The position numbers and the translations under genes were made by a program. A stretch of 64,000 nt of DNA, taken from contig WBMW01001574.1 of assembly GCA_013396635.1 (NCBI GenBank), forward strand, positions 1,748,814 through 1,812,813. The letters run 5' to 3'. Below are positions 1-12,682 of the stretch, in pieces (the first letter of the stretch is position 1; each line of letters opens with the position of its first letter). The stretch is from Penelope pileata (taxonomy: Eukaryota; Chordata; Aves; Galliformes; Cracidae). The notes beneath the pieces are model-generated. The model saw nothing but the letters and a program-made list of their open reading frames with translations. It was not told where the DNA came from and ran no database searches.

Positions 1-1797
1 ATGTTTACATGGGAACTTGTGAAAAAATGTTATCTGGGCAAAATATTTGTAGCTATATTATGGGGGAATTCTGTTTTTCCTAGTTAAAAAAAAAGATAAT
101 CCAGTCCGCTTTATTTTTAATTATGGAAAGATTAGATAGAAAATAGAAACAATTGTTCACTGTGTATTCTAATAAGAAATCAGGGAAAGCAAATGCAAGT
201 GCAAGTAGAATTTTCAAAACAAAAGGAGACACTTTACTGAAGGTGTTGTTAAGTTTGGGGCTCCTCTTCACAAGGCATGGGTGGCTATTGAAAATCTACA
301 TAATGACAAAAAGCAATTGGAAAGTTTCTTAAACAGCCATTAAGGCTAGTACAGAGCTGCCACACCTGGATCAAAAGAGACCCAATGCCTCTGGTGGCAG
401 CAGTGAGAAATTAAATATGCTGCTTATTTTCTTAAGCTTGTTCTTAGGTATTCACTATTATTTACTCTCACAGAAAGGACGTGGCTTTGTGAGAAACAAT
501 AGTAGTGTCTACTTGAGGCAGTGGAGTTATTGTTCTTAAACACTGTTAGTGTTCCTGAAACATCCTTCTGCTAAAAACAATGCAACAAGATGAAAAACAA
601 TAATGGAAAACTCAGAAGAACAGCATTATGAAAAAAACTCTGGGAAATGGAGAGGAGATTTTGCAAAAGAACTCTTGTTCACTTTAAATATCAGTCAGGG
701 TATTATGTTTTGCTTTGCAATGGTTTGCATAGGACTGAACACATGAAAGGGCTAAGAGAAGAGACTACAGCATTTTAAGTGAAATATTCAGAAGTTTTCT
801 AAACGGATATATATTGCACAGTTGTTAGTAACCACTTCCCCCCTCCAAGCTTTTGATTCTGACAAAAGTGTGGGTAAACAATAAACATATCTGCTCATTG
901 TTATTACTGTTTTAGTGAGAAATAGATTTGATTAAAACAGTAATTTGCTTTCCATCAACAGAAGGTATGTGGTGGGCTTTGGTGTTCAATAAGAGTTAAA
1001 ATTGATTGGTGACCTGTCTTAAAGTTCTTCATCTTTCCAGTTCTCTTCATTTTTGCTCTCATTTACTTCCCTAACTCTCCTTTTCCACAATTATAAAAGT
1101 AAATGATTTCAATATGATGCAAAGGAGTAAACAAACCCTTACCCTGCAATTGTTCTAGGCACTGTGAAAGAACAAATAATCATTTTGACAGCTAGACAGG
1201 AGACGGGTCAAAGTGATCTGCTCAAAGTCTGCCTTCAAGAAAGGTCAGTAAGGTAAAGCTTCTTTCTGCTTTCTTTTATTCCCCTCCTTTGTTTTCTTTC
1301 CTTTTCTTTCCCCTCAAATTTCAGGGTGACCCAACAGCGTTCGCAAACAGCATTTGTGGCAAAGCCGCTTCATTTCTAAGACAGGTATTGCAGAAATAGA
1401 TAATATTTTCTGTATTTTTTTTTTAACATATCCTTGATTTTACATAATGATATAAAAAGCCATGGTCATGGCCATAAGAACATAAAATACATTCTGAAGA
1501 GTAACAGAGCAATGGTAGTAAGTAACTTTTCTCCAAGACAAAAAGTTTGGACACTAGAGTGGGAGGAGGCTGGTTTGCCAGTTTTCACTTTTTGCTTCTC
1601 ACTATTGCAAAGAGAGATCCAGTGCTGTTGAAGAAAGGCCCATGCTTTGAAGCAATGACCAAGTCTTAAAACAGGGAGAATAGCTTACAAAACCATGCAA
1701 ATACTGCAAAATATTTAAGTATAATATACTTCTATATATATGTTAATATGTTACTAATATATTGATACATATATGTTAATATATTAATATTTATTGT
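1..1797. other. intergenic, no gene seen
   Basis: AT-rich DNA with no coding exon, RNA gene or known repeat that I recognise. The last 70 bases before the CR1 are a TATATA/ATATTAAT-rich low-complexity stretch. Confidence 0.5.
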
Positions 1798-1972
1798 AAC
1801 AGGTTGCCAAGAGAGGTGGTGGATGCTCCATCCCTGGAGACATTCAAGGTCAGGCTGGACTGGGCTCTGAGTGACCTGGTCTAGCTGTAGATGTCCCTGT
1901 TCATTGCAGGAGAATTGGACTAGATGACCTTTGAAGGTCCCTTCCAACTCTAAGGATTCTATGATTCTATGA
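1798..1972 (+). mobile_element. CR1 LINE, 5'-truncated 3' end
   Basis: The sequence runs from AACAGGTTGCC through GAGAGGTGGTGGATGC, ACTAGATGACCTTTGAAGG and CCCTTCCAACTC to a terminal GATTCTATGATTCTATGA. This is the 3' untranslated end of avian CR1, whose copies are normally 5'-truncated and end in an 8-bp direct repeat rather than poly(A). Only about 175 bp remain, with no reverse transcriptase. It is the clearest sign that the window is avian or close reptilian DNA. Confidence 0.95.
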
Positions 1973-4011
1973 CATATGCATCTTTATGCATATGAATGTA
2001 CATGTATGTATAATCACATTTATTTATACCTAAACGTGTTTTTAAGCACACATATACAGATGTGTATACACACTTTTATATAAAAGAGCTATTTCTGTAC
2101 ATAGTATGAATAATACATTTTTTATTCTTCTTAAGTAACTCCTACCTCTTTTTCTGGAACTTCATTCACGTTCCCAATCTTTTCCCTCTCTCCGGCTATG
2201 AAGATTAGGTTTTTCTCCCCTCTCATGGCAACTGGCACCATGCTGCAATCCTTGCTTTCCAGCAGCCAGCCTTTTTTTGTTTGTGTGCGGACAGCCTTAT
2301 CCTGCCTGCTGTGGGGACAAGGGGCAGCTGGGACACTTGCTCTGGCACTCATGGCCCTATGTCAATCATGCAGACAAAACTTGGAGCTGTTGCCATTGTG
2401 TCCCAGGTGGTGGCCAGAGGTCCTGCTGCTCCCCCAGCCAGGGCTGCCAAGAAGGATCAGAGGTGTCAGGGCACACTGGTGACCCAGTGCTGGTCACAAA
2501 TATGACATGAACAGAGTCTGTTTTCACTTGTGTATGGAGATGAATTCCAGGAGGCACCACCAATCCACACTATAGACTCCTGTATTCTGTTACCTCCAGA
2601 TTATACATTTGCGTATTATTATTTCTCATGCTAGCTGGATTAAACCACCAAGGGTAATTCTAGGACAAACTACAATTACACTTTCTTTATGCTGTGTAGA
2701 CATGCCCTTTGACTGTTTGATTGCAACTGGCTTTGGATCAGGGCTTGTAGCCAAAGCTGTGTCGCTAGCATAACATGCAACACTCTGTAGAGCCTCCAAG
2801 TATAAGCCATCAGCTCTGTGATCTAAAGCACACATAACTGCAGGGATCTGGGAGATTCTCCAGCACTTCACAACACATAGAAGAGATTTATTAACACAGA
2901 ATTTCTGTTTGCAGATACAGAAATATACAGAAGGCCAAACCCTTAGGTTGCATGAAGCAATGAAGCTAAATGTCTGAAGAGTGGATGGATCTCGGGTGTG
3001 TGAGCACGTATGAGAACACACCTCTTCCATGTACGACTTGGTAATTCTTTCAAGATACATCCTGAAAGGTGCTGAAAATGACAAAATGATTGTGGCTTTA
3101 CAGTCTAGTTCAGGCTAAAACATAACTGAGAGAAAAAGTGATTGGGGTCCTACCTTTTACATTTGGCATGATGGCAAATTCTTACTAGTGATTCACACAT
3201 ACAACAGAATGGCAGTTCTGATGTTGTGGAAGAAGTATGGATAGGACTACGTCAGCAGCCAGAGACATACAAGCGGTATCTCGGTAGCTCAGCTTTAGGC
3301 ACAGCACAGGGCCTAAACGTCTGAGACCTGGCCCTCAGCTCTTCTCTGCTGGGGACCTGCCTGCTGTGACTCTAACGCTGTGGGTCTGTCAGAGGAGTTA
3401 CCACAGCTACCAGTACATCATGTATGATCAAAGCTACCAGCATCAAAAAAAAAAGCCAAACACCAAAACCCCACCGAAACCAAACCAAAACTGAACTAAA
3501 AAAACCCAAATAAGCCCTAAAATCCTTCTCAAAAGTAACTGCTCTTTCAACCTCTACATAACCTAACTTTTCTGTCACGTTTTGTACATGTATCAAACCA
3601 TTAATTTCAACAGGATCAACTTCACATGCACTAAAAAGGGAACTGAATGCAATGAACAAGTTTTGATTAGGCATCGTACAATGTTTATGCCATTTTTTCC
3701 CACTACGGTTATGCTCCAAACGCATTTTATGTGAGAATAACTTGTTAGACAAGGAGGCATTTGCAAAACATTGCAAATACAACAGAGTATAATGAGTACA
3801 CTTCCAGAGAGGGTATTCTTGTACCCTGCAGGCCTTGGTTGGGCAGCTCATTTAAACATCAGGTTAAATCCTGTTTAACTGAAGTGCTGTACAGAAGTTT
3901 TTCAGCAGTACTCTTAATGGCTAAAAAAAAAAAAAGTCAGGAAACAAAACAAAGTCAGTTCTCATTTTATTTCCTCCTTTCAGTTAACCATCCTAAGACT
4001 CTTTACTCTCA
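1973..4011. other. intergenic, no gene seen
   Basis: Two minus-strand reading frames (2626-3084, 152 codons, and 3372-3851, 159 codons) show no recognisable domain. The second crosses an A/C-rich stretch near 3450-3500 that translates into hydrophobic low-complexity residues. Nothing else was recognised. Confidence 0.45.
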
Positions 4012-4188
4012 CCTTTCCTTTCCTTTCCTTTCCTTTCCTTTCCTTTCCTTTCCTTTCCTTTCCTTTCCTTTCCTTTCCTTTTCTTTCTTTTTCTTTCTTT
4101 TCCTTTCCTTTCCTTTCCNTCCTTTCTTTCCTTTCCTTTCTTTCCTTTCCTTTTTCCTTTTTCCTTTTTCCTTTTTCCTTTTTTCCCT
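4012..4188 (+). repeat. 177-base pure pyrimidine tract, (CCTTT)n / (AAAGG)n
   Basis: Apart from one N at 4119, every base is C or T. It starts as about 14 regular CCTTT units (4012-4081) and continues as interrupted CTTT, TTTCC and TTTTTCC variants. The complementary strand is all purine. The long frames on both strands here (SFPFL and ERKGK repeats) are products of the pentamer and not genes. The N probably marks difficulty in sequencing or assembly. Confidence 0.97.
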
Positions 4189-4319
4189 GTCCCACATGTT
4201 CAAATGAACTCTGAGCGGATTGAGGGGAAATGTTTATTTCTTTCTCCCACCAAATGTCACATCCCCTGATACTACATCACCACCACAATTTATTTATACC
4301 TTCCAAAACCTCATGCTGC

Positions 4320-4640
4320 CCTCTCTGCCTCCACGTGCACCTCGGACTCTGGTTCTTTGGCGCTGTGTCCAGCCGCGCCCAGCTGTGCCCAGCTGCTTCG
4401 CCCTCCGCTGGAGCCCTGTCCCCGGCAGGTGGCACTCGGGCTCTGCCGCTGGCCCCGGCAGGCTGCGGGGCCCGGGGCTGGCAGGCAAAGGACAAAGCTT
4501 TTGCTTGCAAACACCTTTTTCATGCCCGAGATAGAGGGAAATGAGTGCTTGCCGTGCTTAAATCATCATCAGCATCCCTTGCGAGCCTATTCACGCCGTT
4601 CTGAACTCGTGTCAGCCGAGGTGGGTGTACAGCAGGGACA
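4320..4640. promoter_or_regulatory. small GC- and CpG-richer patch
   Basis: About 20 CpG dinucleotides fall in roughly 320 bp, far above the surroundings, with SP1-like GGCCCCGG/CCCGGGG stretches. It directly follows the pyrimidine tract. It could be a small CpG island, a promoter of an unannotated transcript, or a GC-biased patch. No open frame in it resembles a known protein. Confidence 0.3.
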
Positions 4641-7600
4641 GTGGGGGCTGTGAGGGACATTCCTCTTGGAAAGAATGGGGTCTGGCGTCTGAGCATATGT
4701 AATATCACAGCAAACCATCATGGAGCCAGAATTTAAAACGTCTTTATTATCCTCATGGGGGAATCTCTACATCAAGGAGGGAATATATGTGCATACTGTA
4801 ACTCCTATTAGTGTTAATGGGAATTATGTGTGTAAATCCTCAAATCCCAATGTACAAAGATGAGAGTGTCCCCGTAAGGGTCTGAAATATGCATTTGAAT
4901 TAAGCCTGACTGTTGGGAACTCATAATGCTGTGGCTGATATTATAAATTTATACTTACTAGGACTAAGTTTCACCTGAAACAACAGAGCCTGAAGTGTTA
5001 TTTGTTCCAGCAAATTATTTTGTTAGATGTGATAATCAGCTCACAGCAGGACTGCGAGAGGCTACTCAGATTGTTGACAATTCTGGGTCCCATCCAGCTT
5101 CAAGCAGCTTCTGAAGCAGCTCCAAAGGCCGCAGAGGGGATCCCAAAGCCAGTGCCTGGGGGAGCTGGGGCAGGGCTGCCGGCAGCCACCTCCCTGCACA
5201 ATGCTTTCCCAGGGCAGCACTACCTGCTCCACAAAGCAGCCCCCTGCCAGCAAGTGGGGGCTCGAGGGAGGTGCTGCTGTTCCCAGCCCTCTGTATTTTG
5301 CCAAGTGGATGAGATTATTTTCTTATGAGCTAAGTGCCAAAGACACAGTCTGAAGTGGAGGAGGAGCTGCAAATCTGTTCTCCTTTACTTACTGAGCTAC
5401 TTTGTAGTTTATTTCAGGAGTTATATGACCTAAGGGTATGTCTTCCATTAGCATCACCTTTGAATTCAGATGATGCCTTTCACAGAAGCTTTTGTCCTGA
5501 CTTTCCCATCTCAAACTCAGACCAGATTCAAAGCCCAGGCACCCCTCCTCTGGGGGCTGCACTGTTTCCCCTCAGATTGGAAGACTGAGCCCTACCCTCA
5601 CCCTCTGGGCCGGCAGTCACAGTACTGCAGGGAGAATGCCCTGAGGCTAAACGGTTCCTAGTGGGAAACACTCCCAAAAGACGTCTCTAGCTTCAGCCTG
5701 CCCTAAGTCACCTTCAGCACACTATTATATGGCCCAAAACTATGAAGGCTTAGAAAACATATGTGGTGGACTTGTTCCATTGAGTGCAGGAACTGCCACA
5801 GTCACAGTGGGAAGCACCTGCCAAGCAGCCCCCTACCCTCTTGCACGCTGTCATGTTTTCTCCTCCTTCCTGTCTCCATACAAGTGCCCTTGCTCCTGGT
5901 TCCCCTTGGCTAGTCCCGTTGGGAGCAGCCATGTGTGCCCCCTAATTCTGCACAGTTCCAAGGTTAGGCTGAAGCAGATCAGCACATAACACCAGCCTAG
6001 TTTTAAGTACAGTCACGGAGACAGTGAGCCGCTCTATTCTGAATGAGTCCTTAATCTATGGAGGTACTTGGAAATATGCAGTTAATTATTTTAAATCCCA
6101 ATCTCCTACCCTGAGCCTGGGTGTGACTCCAGCAAATTCACTTTTGAGTTCTGTAATGGAATAGAAGTATTTCCAGTCCTCATTAAAAACACCGCAAAAC
6201 CACAGCAGCAGCGCTGTGTTCCCCATAATGATTTGTTTCACTGATAGATCAAACGGCCTGTTGACAATGGTTGACTGCAACCGACAACCTCTTCTAACAA
6301 GATAAAGAAGTTGTACATTTTATTGATTATAAAGCAAATTGGGTTTTTGTCCCTTTAAATTTTTTATTGGCTACAAAATGGAGGACTTACGCCTTTGAAA
6401 TTGCAGCTTGCCATCGCATTACAATGAATTATAATCCTAACATATTTATGCTTCCTCAAAGGTCTAGCCCATTTACCTGCCTCACAAGCATGTTGTAAAA
6501 TGCTTCACATTTACATATATATTTTTGGGAACTTTTTATTCAAGAGTTCCAACAGACTTGAGAAAGGGAAAGGGGCTGAATGGGCAAGAATTCTTGAGAT
6601 CCTGGATTTTTAGGAGACCTGCTCTATCTCATCACCAGCTGGGAGCTCAACACAGACATTTTTGGACAAGGTTCTTAGTTTTTTGTTGCACAAGAGGTGA
6701 AGTTTTTAATCCCTTCTGGCTCTGAAGATCTATGTTCCTGAACATCCTGGGAAATGGAGCTCATAGTGCCAAAACAAATCTACCACTTTCCAGATCGATA
6801 TTTAGGGTCAGATGTTACAGAAGCCTGAGGCATATCAAGGATCATTTTAAACAGCAGCCTCAAAAATCAGGACCCCCAAATCTTCTCAGCATTTTTCCAG
6901 CAACCCTGGATATCTCTCCACTGGACCCAAAGCCATGTAGGTGCATCCAGCTCTGCTAAAGCTTCTGAACAGAGCAGAGCCTTTACATTGGGCTTCCAGT
7001 GATGCAGTGCCTGACTGATGCTCGAGGCCTCTGCGCAGTGTTGTTCAAAGAGGAAGGACGGTCAGCACCTGAGACCACCAGGTCAAACAGCCTCAAAAAA
7101 TGCCATTGTGTCAACTTTACTCTCCTGAAATAGTTAGGGAGGCAAAGAGAAGACAGCAAACCACAACAACAAAATCCAATCAACAGCAAGAGGGAAAAGC
7201 AGCCCTTGCTCTGATATGAAGTGTCTAGATGTAGGTCACATCTCAGAAACACTGGATCCAGCATGTGTGATTGCAGTTGCCTTCCTGCAATCATCTCTGT
7301 GCTGAGAGGACAGATGATCCTCCCTTTTTAACCTTGTTCTTATGTATGGAAAACCAGTACAGAATGTCAGATATCACATCACCCTGAAAAGCATTCCTCT
7401 GCACTGAGCCTTTCAACCAAATGACCCTCTGCAAGTCCACACCTTCATTCTCCTTCAGTCAGAGCAAAAGCACACATATGAACACTCAGAGTCCACAGCA
7501 GGTGACAATGGAAACTATTGGAAACTCAATTTCCAGCTGCTTTAGGACGGGCAGTTATGAGCAGTGGGCTGCAGTGTGGCAAGGCACCACACAGTGGTGG

Positions 7601-10600
7601 TCCTGGCCTGCTGCATCCTGGGGCTGCCACCTCCTGGTGACCTGCACTCCTCTGCTGATGGTCCTGGCACTCTCCTGCTCTGTCAGTGTGGTGCCAGCAG
7701 TGGGGAAATTGCACCCAAAATATAGCTCTTGGAAGTGTGAGGTGCTTAGTTCCAGCATTTCCAAGAGCGGTGATCGACTGACTAAACCCATAGTTCGGCA
7801 TTTATGTACCTTATTCTATTCTAAAATTAGCAGCTGAAGTGGGTTACTCACTCCTGAATGTCAGAGCATTGATTTCAGTGCCCATGTTTCAGCCTAGGAG
7901 ACTGTGGTTTGAAAATTTTGGCCTAAGCCCATGGGCTATTAGCAAGTAACAGCCGTTCCCTCACATAGGATCAGCTCAGAGCAGCTCACAGTGCAGCAGT
8001 CCATGCTGTCTCTGTCCTACAGGGACTGGAAGCCCTTCAGTTTCCTGTTTGTCATTTGAGAGCTTTGTCAGTGCTCAAGTCAGTCAAAGGGGAAAAAAAC
8101 ATTATCAGAGTTTCATAGAAATATTGCATTCTTTCCTAGAGTGGAGGCAAAACAAATAGAAGCTTAAAGTAAACAGTCTCTACCAGCAGATCTTTTCCCC
8201 TTTTATTACATGAGCTACAATGCCCTTCAGCCAGTAAAAGGCAGAGGAAGTTCTGCCAGGAAAAAGAGCTAGTCAAAAGAGTTTACTTTAAACTTTTGTT
8301 TACTTTGACACACGCACACAAGACAACCCCTTTCTTCTTCAGTGCTTGATAGAAAGAAAATGGATTTCTCTTTATTGATTGGTATACATCTGACAGAAGT
8401 AAAGGCAAGTTTCCTCATGGTCATGCTTCTGTGATCAACCATGATCTGGAAGAGCATTTTAAGAGATAAAGCAGGGCTATCCTGCTTACCTAGGACATGC
8501 AGAGCAGTGGAAAAAAAAGTATGAGCATCTTCGTTTATTCGACTCATACAAACAAGACCAAAATACTAAAGCCAAACAGCAATATTTTATTCTAATAAAT
8601 CTGATCAATGAATATTTTTCTTCTAAATATCTGTGCTTTTTGTAATGAAAAGAAAAGTTGCATTCTGTACTCATTCACAGTCCTGTAAATCTGGAGTAAT
8701 TGTAAATCTTATGGAAGAGAGCTCAAAAAGCTCTGTAGTTGGTTAGAACAGAAATTCTGCCTAAAAAGTGAAGTGGTCTCAAAAGAACGAAAATCATCTT
8801 TTGTGAAAAATGTTCCCATTTCCAAACAGTTCTAATGTTTCCATCCAAAACAGACTCTTTGATCAGAAGTTAATGAAAGCATGTCATATGAAATACCCAG
8901 ACCACTTTATAAAGCATATAAGAACAATACGGTTGTGTCCTGAAGATTTTACAACAGGCAGAACAAGAAATAAAGAAGAGACAAAGGAAGGCAAAAAGAT
9001 TTCCAGCCATGCAGAGCAGAATAAAGCTGAACAGTGGTTGCATTAGTGCAGTACAAATTTGTTTTTAAAGTATCTCCCTTCTTTTCACTTCCACTCTCGC
9101 TGTCTGCCCCACTGCCCTGACCTTGTTCCCCCTCAGTTTCAGAAGAGCCATCCCTCCTCCTTTCCCTCTTGACCTGCATTCCTCAGTGATGGCTGGAATG
9201 CATGATAAAAACACCAGTAAACCCAGCCAGCTTGCCTAAGATCAGGAGATATGGGGGTGATGTTAGCAAATTAACTGGTTGGTATAAAACAAAAGAGGAA
9301 AAAAAGTTGTCAGGAAACTGAGAACTTTTGAACCCATTTAAACAAATAAGTGGTAGGGGAGCAGGCTTGCCTATCACAAGCGACTACTTTACAGGAGCTA
9401 AGCCAGAGCATGGACACTATGGCAGACAGATGCAGGGAACGAAGCTGTCTGAGGAGCAAGAGAGATGCTGACGTTCAGGAGCATACAACGGGATGCTCGG
9501 CTGCCACTTCCACTCCTGTACTTAATATCTGCAGCTTTCTCCAGCATGCAAAGGGACAATGAAGCCTTGTTGTGTACTGCCTTTATGATTATACTTTGAA
9601 GAGCCCTGGGCTGGTAGAGAAACTGTGTTATGCTGAAAATAATTGCAGTAAGACTTGGAGGTAGGCACAGACAGACTCTTTTATTCAGTAAGACTAGCTG
9701 ACATTCTTGGTTTTCCATCAGCATTTAGAGGGTTAATACCTTCCTACTGGTCTGGCCTCCGGAGATTTTGTTCTGTGGCTCCAGATGTCTTTCAGAAATC
9801 TCTAAAGTTTTGCTGCCCTCATTAGTGACAGATGTGGGAGTTATAATTTGAAATTTAAGTTCACTAAAGTAAAGCTTTATGAAATCCCAGGAACCCACAG
9901 AAGTACTCTTAAATGCACCAGTGGTACAGATCACAGACAACATGCTTTCATGTACAGCTGAACAAGAGGCTTTATTACCAACAACATCGCTTTTCTTTTT
10001 CTCCTCCACTTTATCTCAGACTTCCCGTGCAGCCTTCCCTCAGAGCCTCCAATTTGATTTTTGTAGCTCTCTGGCACCAGCAGCCCCCAGGTTCTTGCGG
10101 CCGCTGGCTTGCCCAGTGGACACGCTGGCAGCCAGCTGGGCAGAACTCTCCACCAGGACTGAGTCCTGCCCATCTTCCACCAGCACAGCATCAGTCTCCT
10201 GCCTCAGGAGGTGCATGCTTCCTTGCACAGCTGGAGCCACACACTAATTCTATATTGCTATCAGCCTATTTCAGTAACTTTTTTTCAACAAGCACTGAAA
10301 GTAACCTGAATCTGGCTCAGCCATTGCTTTTGTCACAACAGCAGACAGATTTTTCTGCTACTTCCACGCAGTGCGTTTGGGAACCACAGTCTGAGCGCTT
10401 CCGTTACAAACTGCCTTCCATTCCTCCTGCTACAGAAAGGGGAGATTTGAAGCGCGGCTGCTCTCTTGGAGAGGATGTTTGCTTTGGCAAGCAGCCACTA
10501 ATATTCATCTGCAGAACGTGACAGGTAAAGCCTTAAAGGTCAACATGTATTGGCATTATATAAGCCCTGGAGAAGACACTATTGCTTCATTGTCATTACA

Positions 10601-12552
10601 TAAAGCCCTTCACCAGCACCTCTTGTACACAGAAGAGACACAGCACAACAGTTACTTGCAACATCCTCCATCAGGACTGCTTGAACTTTGATCTGGGGGA
10701 GGAGGCCTAAAATAACCATGCAACATGTAAGCATTTCTGAATGGGCTGTTGGTGGTACATAGTTGAGAGAATCTAACTCTCTGGTCATTCAAGTAGCTGC
10801 GATGACATTGACCACTTGAAAGGACAGCTAACAAAAAAAAAAAGGTTGCATGTTCTATTGTATACTATGTATAAACACAAAGTGTATTTCTGATCATCTT
10901 CTGCAGCGCAGATAACACATGCAGAGGAGAATGTATCTGAGACAGGTGCACCCTGAGGTTGTCAGATCCAGAAGGAAGCTATTCATTTGTGGCTTACAGC
11001 CTATGTATTCCATGCACACAATCTTTTTCTGAAGAAAGTCACAATTTGCAAAGAGAAAAAACAAATAAGATCATCCAAACCATGTGATAGTATAAATAAA
11101 TCTCATACGCTTACGTGGTTTCATGGAAGCCAAGCAGAACCATAGGATCTTTCCCTCTTGCTCTCTTCTTGTAAACTTTTTCCTGCTGTTTCTGCAGGAT
11201 AATGCTGTCTGATTCACTAGTGTGTAATATTTGTAGCCTAGAAGTGTTGCATACAAATCATTCACTAAAAAGGTAGCATAGAGAACATCATTGAGAGTCG
11301 CTTTAAGATTCAGTTGATGCCTTTTCAATTTTGTTTAGCTTCAGGGGAGACATCCTTGCAAACTGTTACCGTTTGATGTTTCTCTCATTTCCCAATAATC
11401 CATAAATCTGTTTTTTTTGCTCCCTTTTTAAATGACACTGCCTCCTTTCCTCCCATACTATTCACCTTTTCTTTTATGAAGTTCAGTTGTTCAGACAGAG
11501 AAGTGTGTGGTTCTCTAGATGATCACTCTTCTGCAATCCATTTTGTTCAAGAATTTATTCTCAATTTATTCTCCCAACCTCTGAAAACTTTTCATTTTTG
11601 ACTTAGCAGACAGTCATGTCTTTGTTTTGTCACTCATCAAGCATAATTTGCAGCACTGAGATCAATTCCTCACTGCAACGTCAAATGTTGCACTCATTTC
11701 AGCCTCCACAGGTTAGACTGGGGGCTGGAAAATAACTGCACATGAACTATGGGTCCAGGGTACACCATGGAGAGGTGAGTCTGTGCCAGGTATGTATGTC
11801 CTCATTGACACATCCTGCCCATCCATTCAGAGGTGTGTATGCACCAGTGTTTCTGAGAATAAGGAGTTGAACCACGAGGTTGTTAGGAGTTATATTGTAG
11901 GCATTAAGTGCTGATCGTAACAAAGACAAACCAGAGCTCAGAGTAAGAAGGAGGATTATCTTTCACTAGGACATACACTTTCAGTGAGGAAGCTCTTCTC
12001 TGCTTCCATGTGAGCCACCTGCTAAAGAGGTGCACAAGCTGCCTCTCCCTTGGCTGACATCTATTCTAAATGGGTTACAGACAGCTGCTACTAATTTTGT
12101 TTAGGGCCTAACCCCTTGCTGACAGAAGCCAAGACTTACACACAGGAGTTTGATGAGTTCTAGCTGGGTATTTCTGCATGGTCTTTCTTCATGTCTCTCA
12201 TCCAGCAAGGAACATATTTTCAGCTTAAGAAGTGTGACCTGATCTTTCATCACTAGCATAAAATGAGCTGATAATAACACGGGGAAAGTGGGCATTTATA
12301 ACTACACAAACAGGGAGAAAAGCCCCCACGTATGTTACAGAAAGTAGGGATGAAATCAACAATAGCTCATGAGTGGCAAGAAAACCAACTTTAAGTCTTT
12401 AAGTTCATCTTAAAAAAAAAAAATCCAAAACAACTACAACATCAGTGAATGAGAAACAGCTAAATGAATTTCACTATTGATAATGAGCAGGGAGTCTAGT
12501 GCTTGGGATCATGAGTTTATGCAAATCTGTTATTACTGCAAATTGGCATCCT
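4641..12552. other. intergenic, no gene seen
   Basis: No recognisable exon. Modestly GC-rich islands at about 5050-5300, 7540-7700 and 10080-10240 account for the longer open frames; the longest (9913-10521 plus, 202 codons) is not recognised. Near 4795-4850 CTCCTATTAGTGTTAATGGG resembles a degenerate ancient palindromic repeat. About 6040-6460 is low in repeats and rich in TAAT cores. Confidence 0.45.
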
Positions 12553-12682
12553 AAGACCCTGATCATGCAACACTTGCACATATGCTTAGCTTTATGCACA
12601 TGAGCAGCCTCATTAACACCAAAGACTTAGCCGTGCATAAAACCAAGCAAATGCATGAGTGTTTGTAAGACTGGGATTTAAA
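12553..12682. repeat. ancient imperfect palindromic element (MITE-like)
   Basis: The left half (CCCTGATCATGCAACACTTG, then CTTAGCTTTATGCAC) pairs with the reverse complement of the right half (CCCAGTCTTACAAACACT, then CTTGGTTTTATGCAC). The arms are about 50 bases around a centre rich in CATTAACACC. It resembles a palindromic repeat widespread in birds and turtles (CTGATCC-GCAA-CACTTA-GCACATGCTTA type); I cannot name the family with certainty. Divergence between the arms indicates great age. Confidence 0.6.

Noticed and set aside
1732..1947. 71-codon minus-strand frame
   Set aside because: Antisense of the CR1 3' end.
2626..3084. 152-codon minus-strand frame
   Set aside because: No domain, no known protein resemblance, no start context or splice signals.
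3372..3851. 159-codon minus-strand frame with a hydrophobic end
   Set aside because: The hydrophobic part comes from an A/C-rich low-complexity stretch; no homology or splice context recognised.
3761..4207. 148-codon plus-strand frame rich in SFPFL
   Set aside because: Much of it is the translated CCTTT simple repeat.
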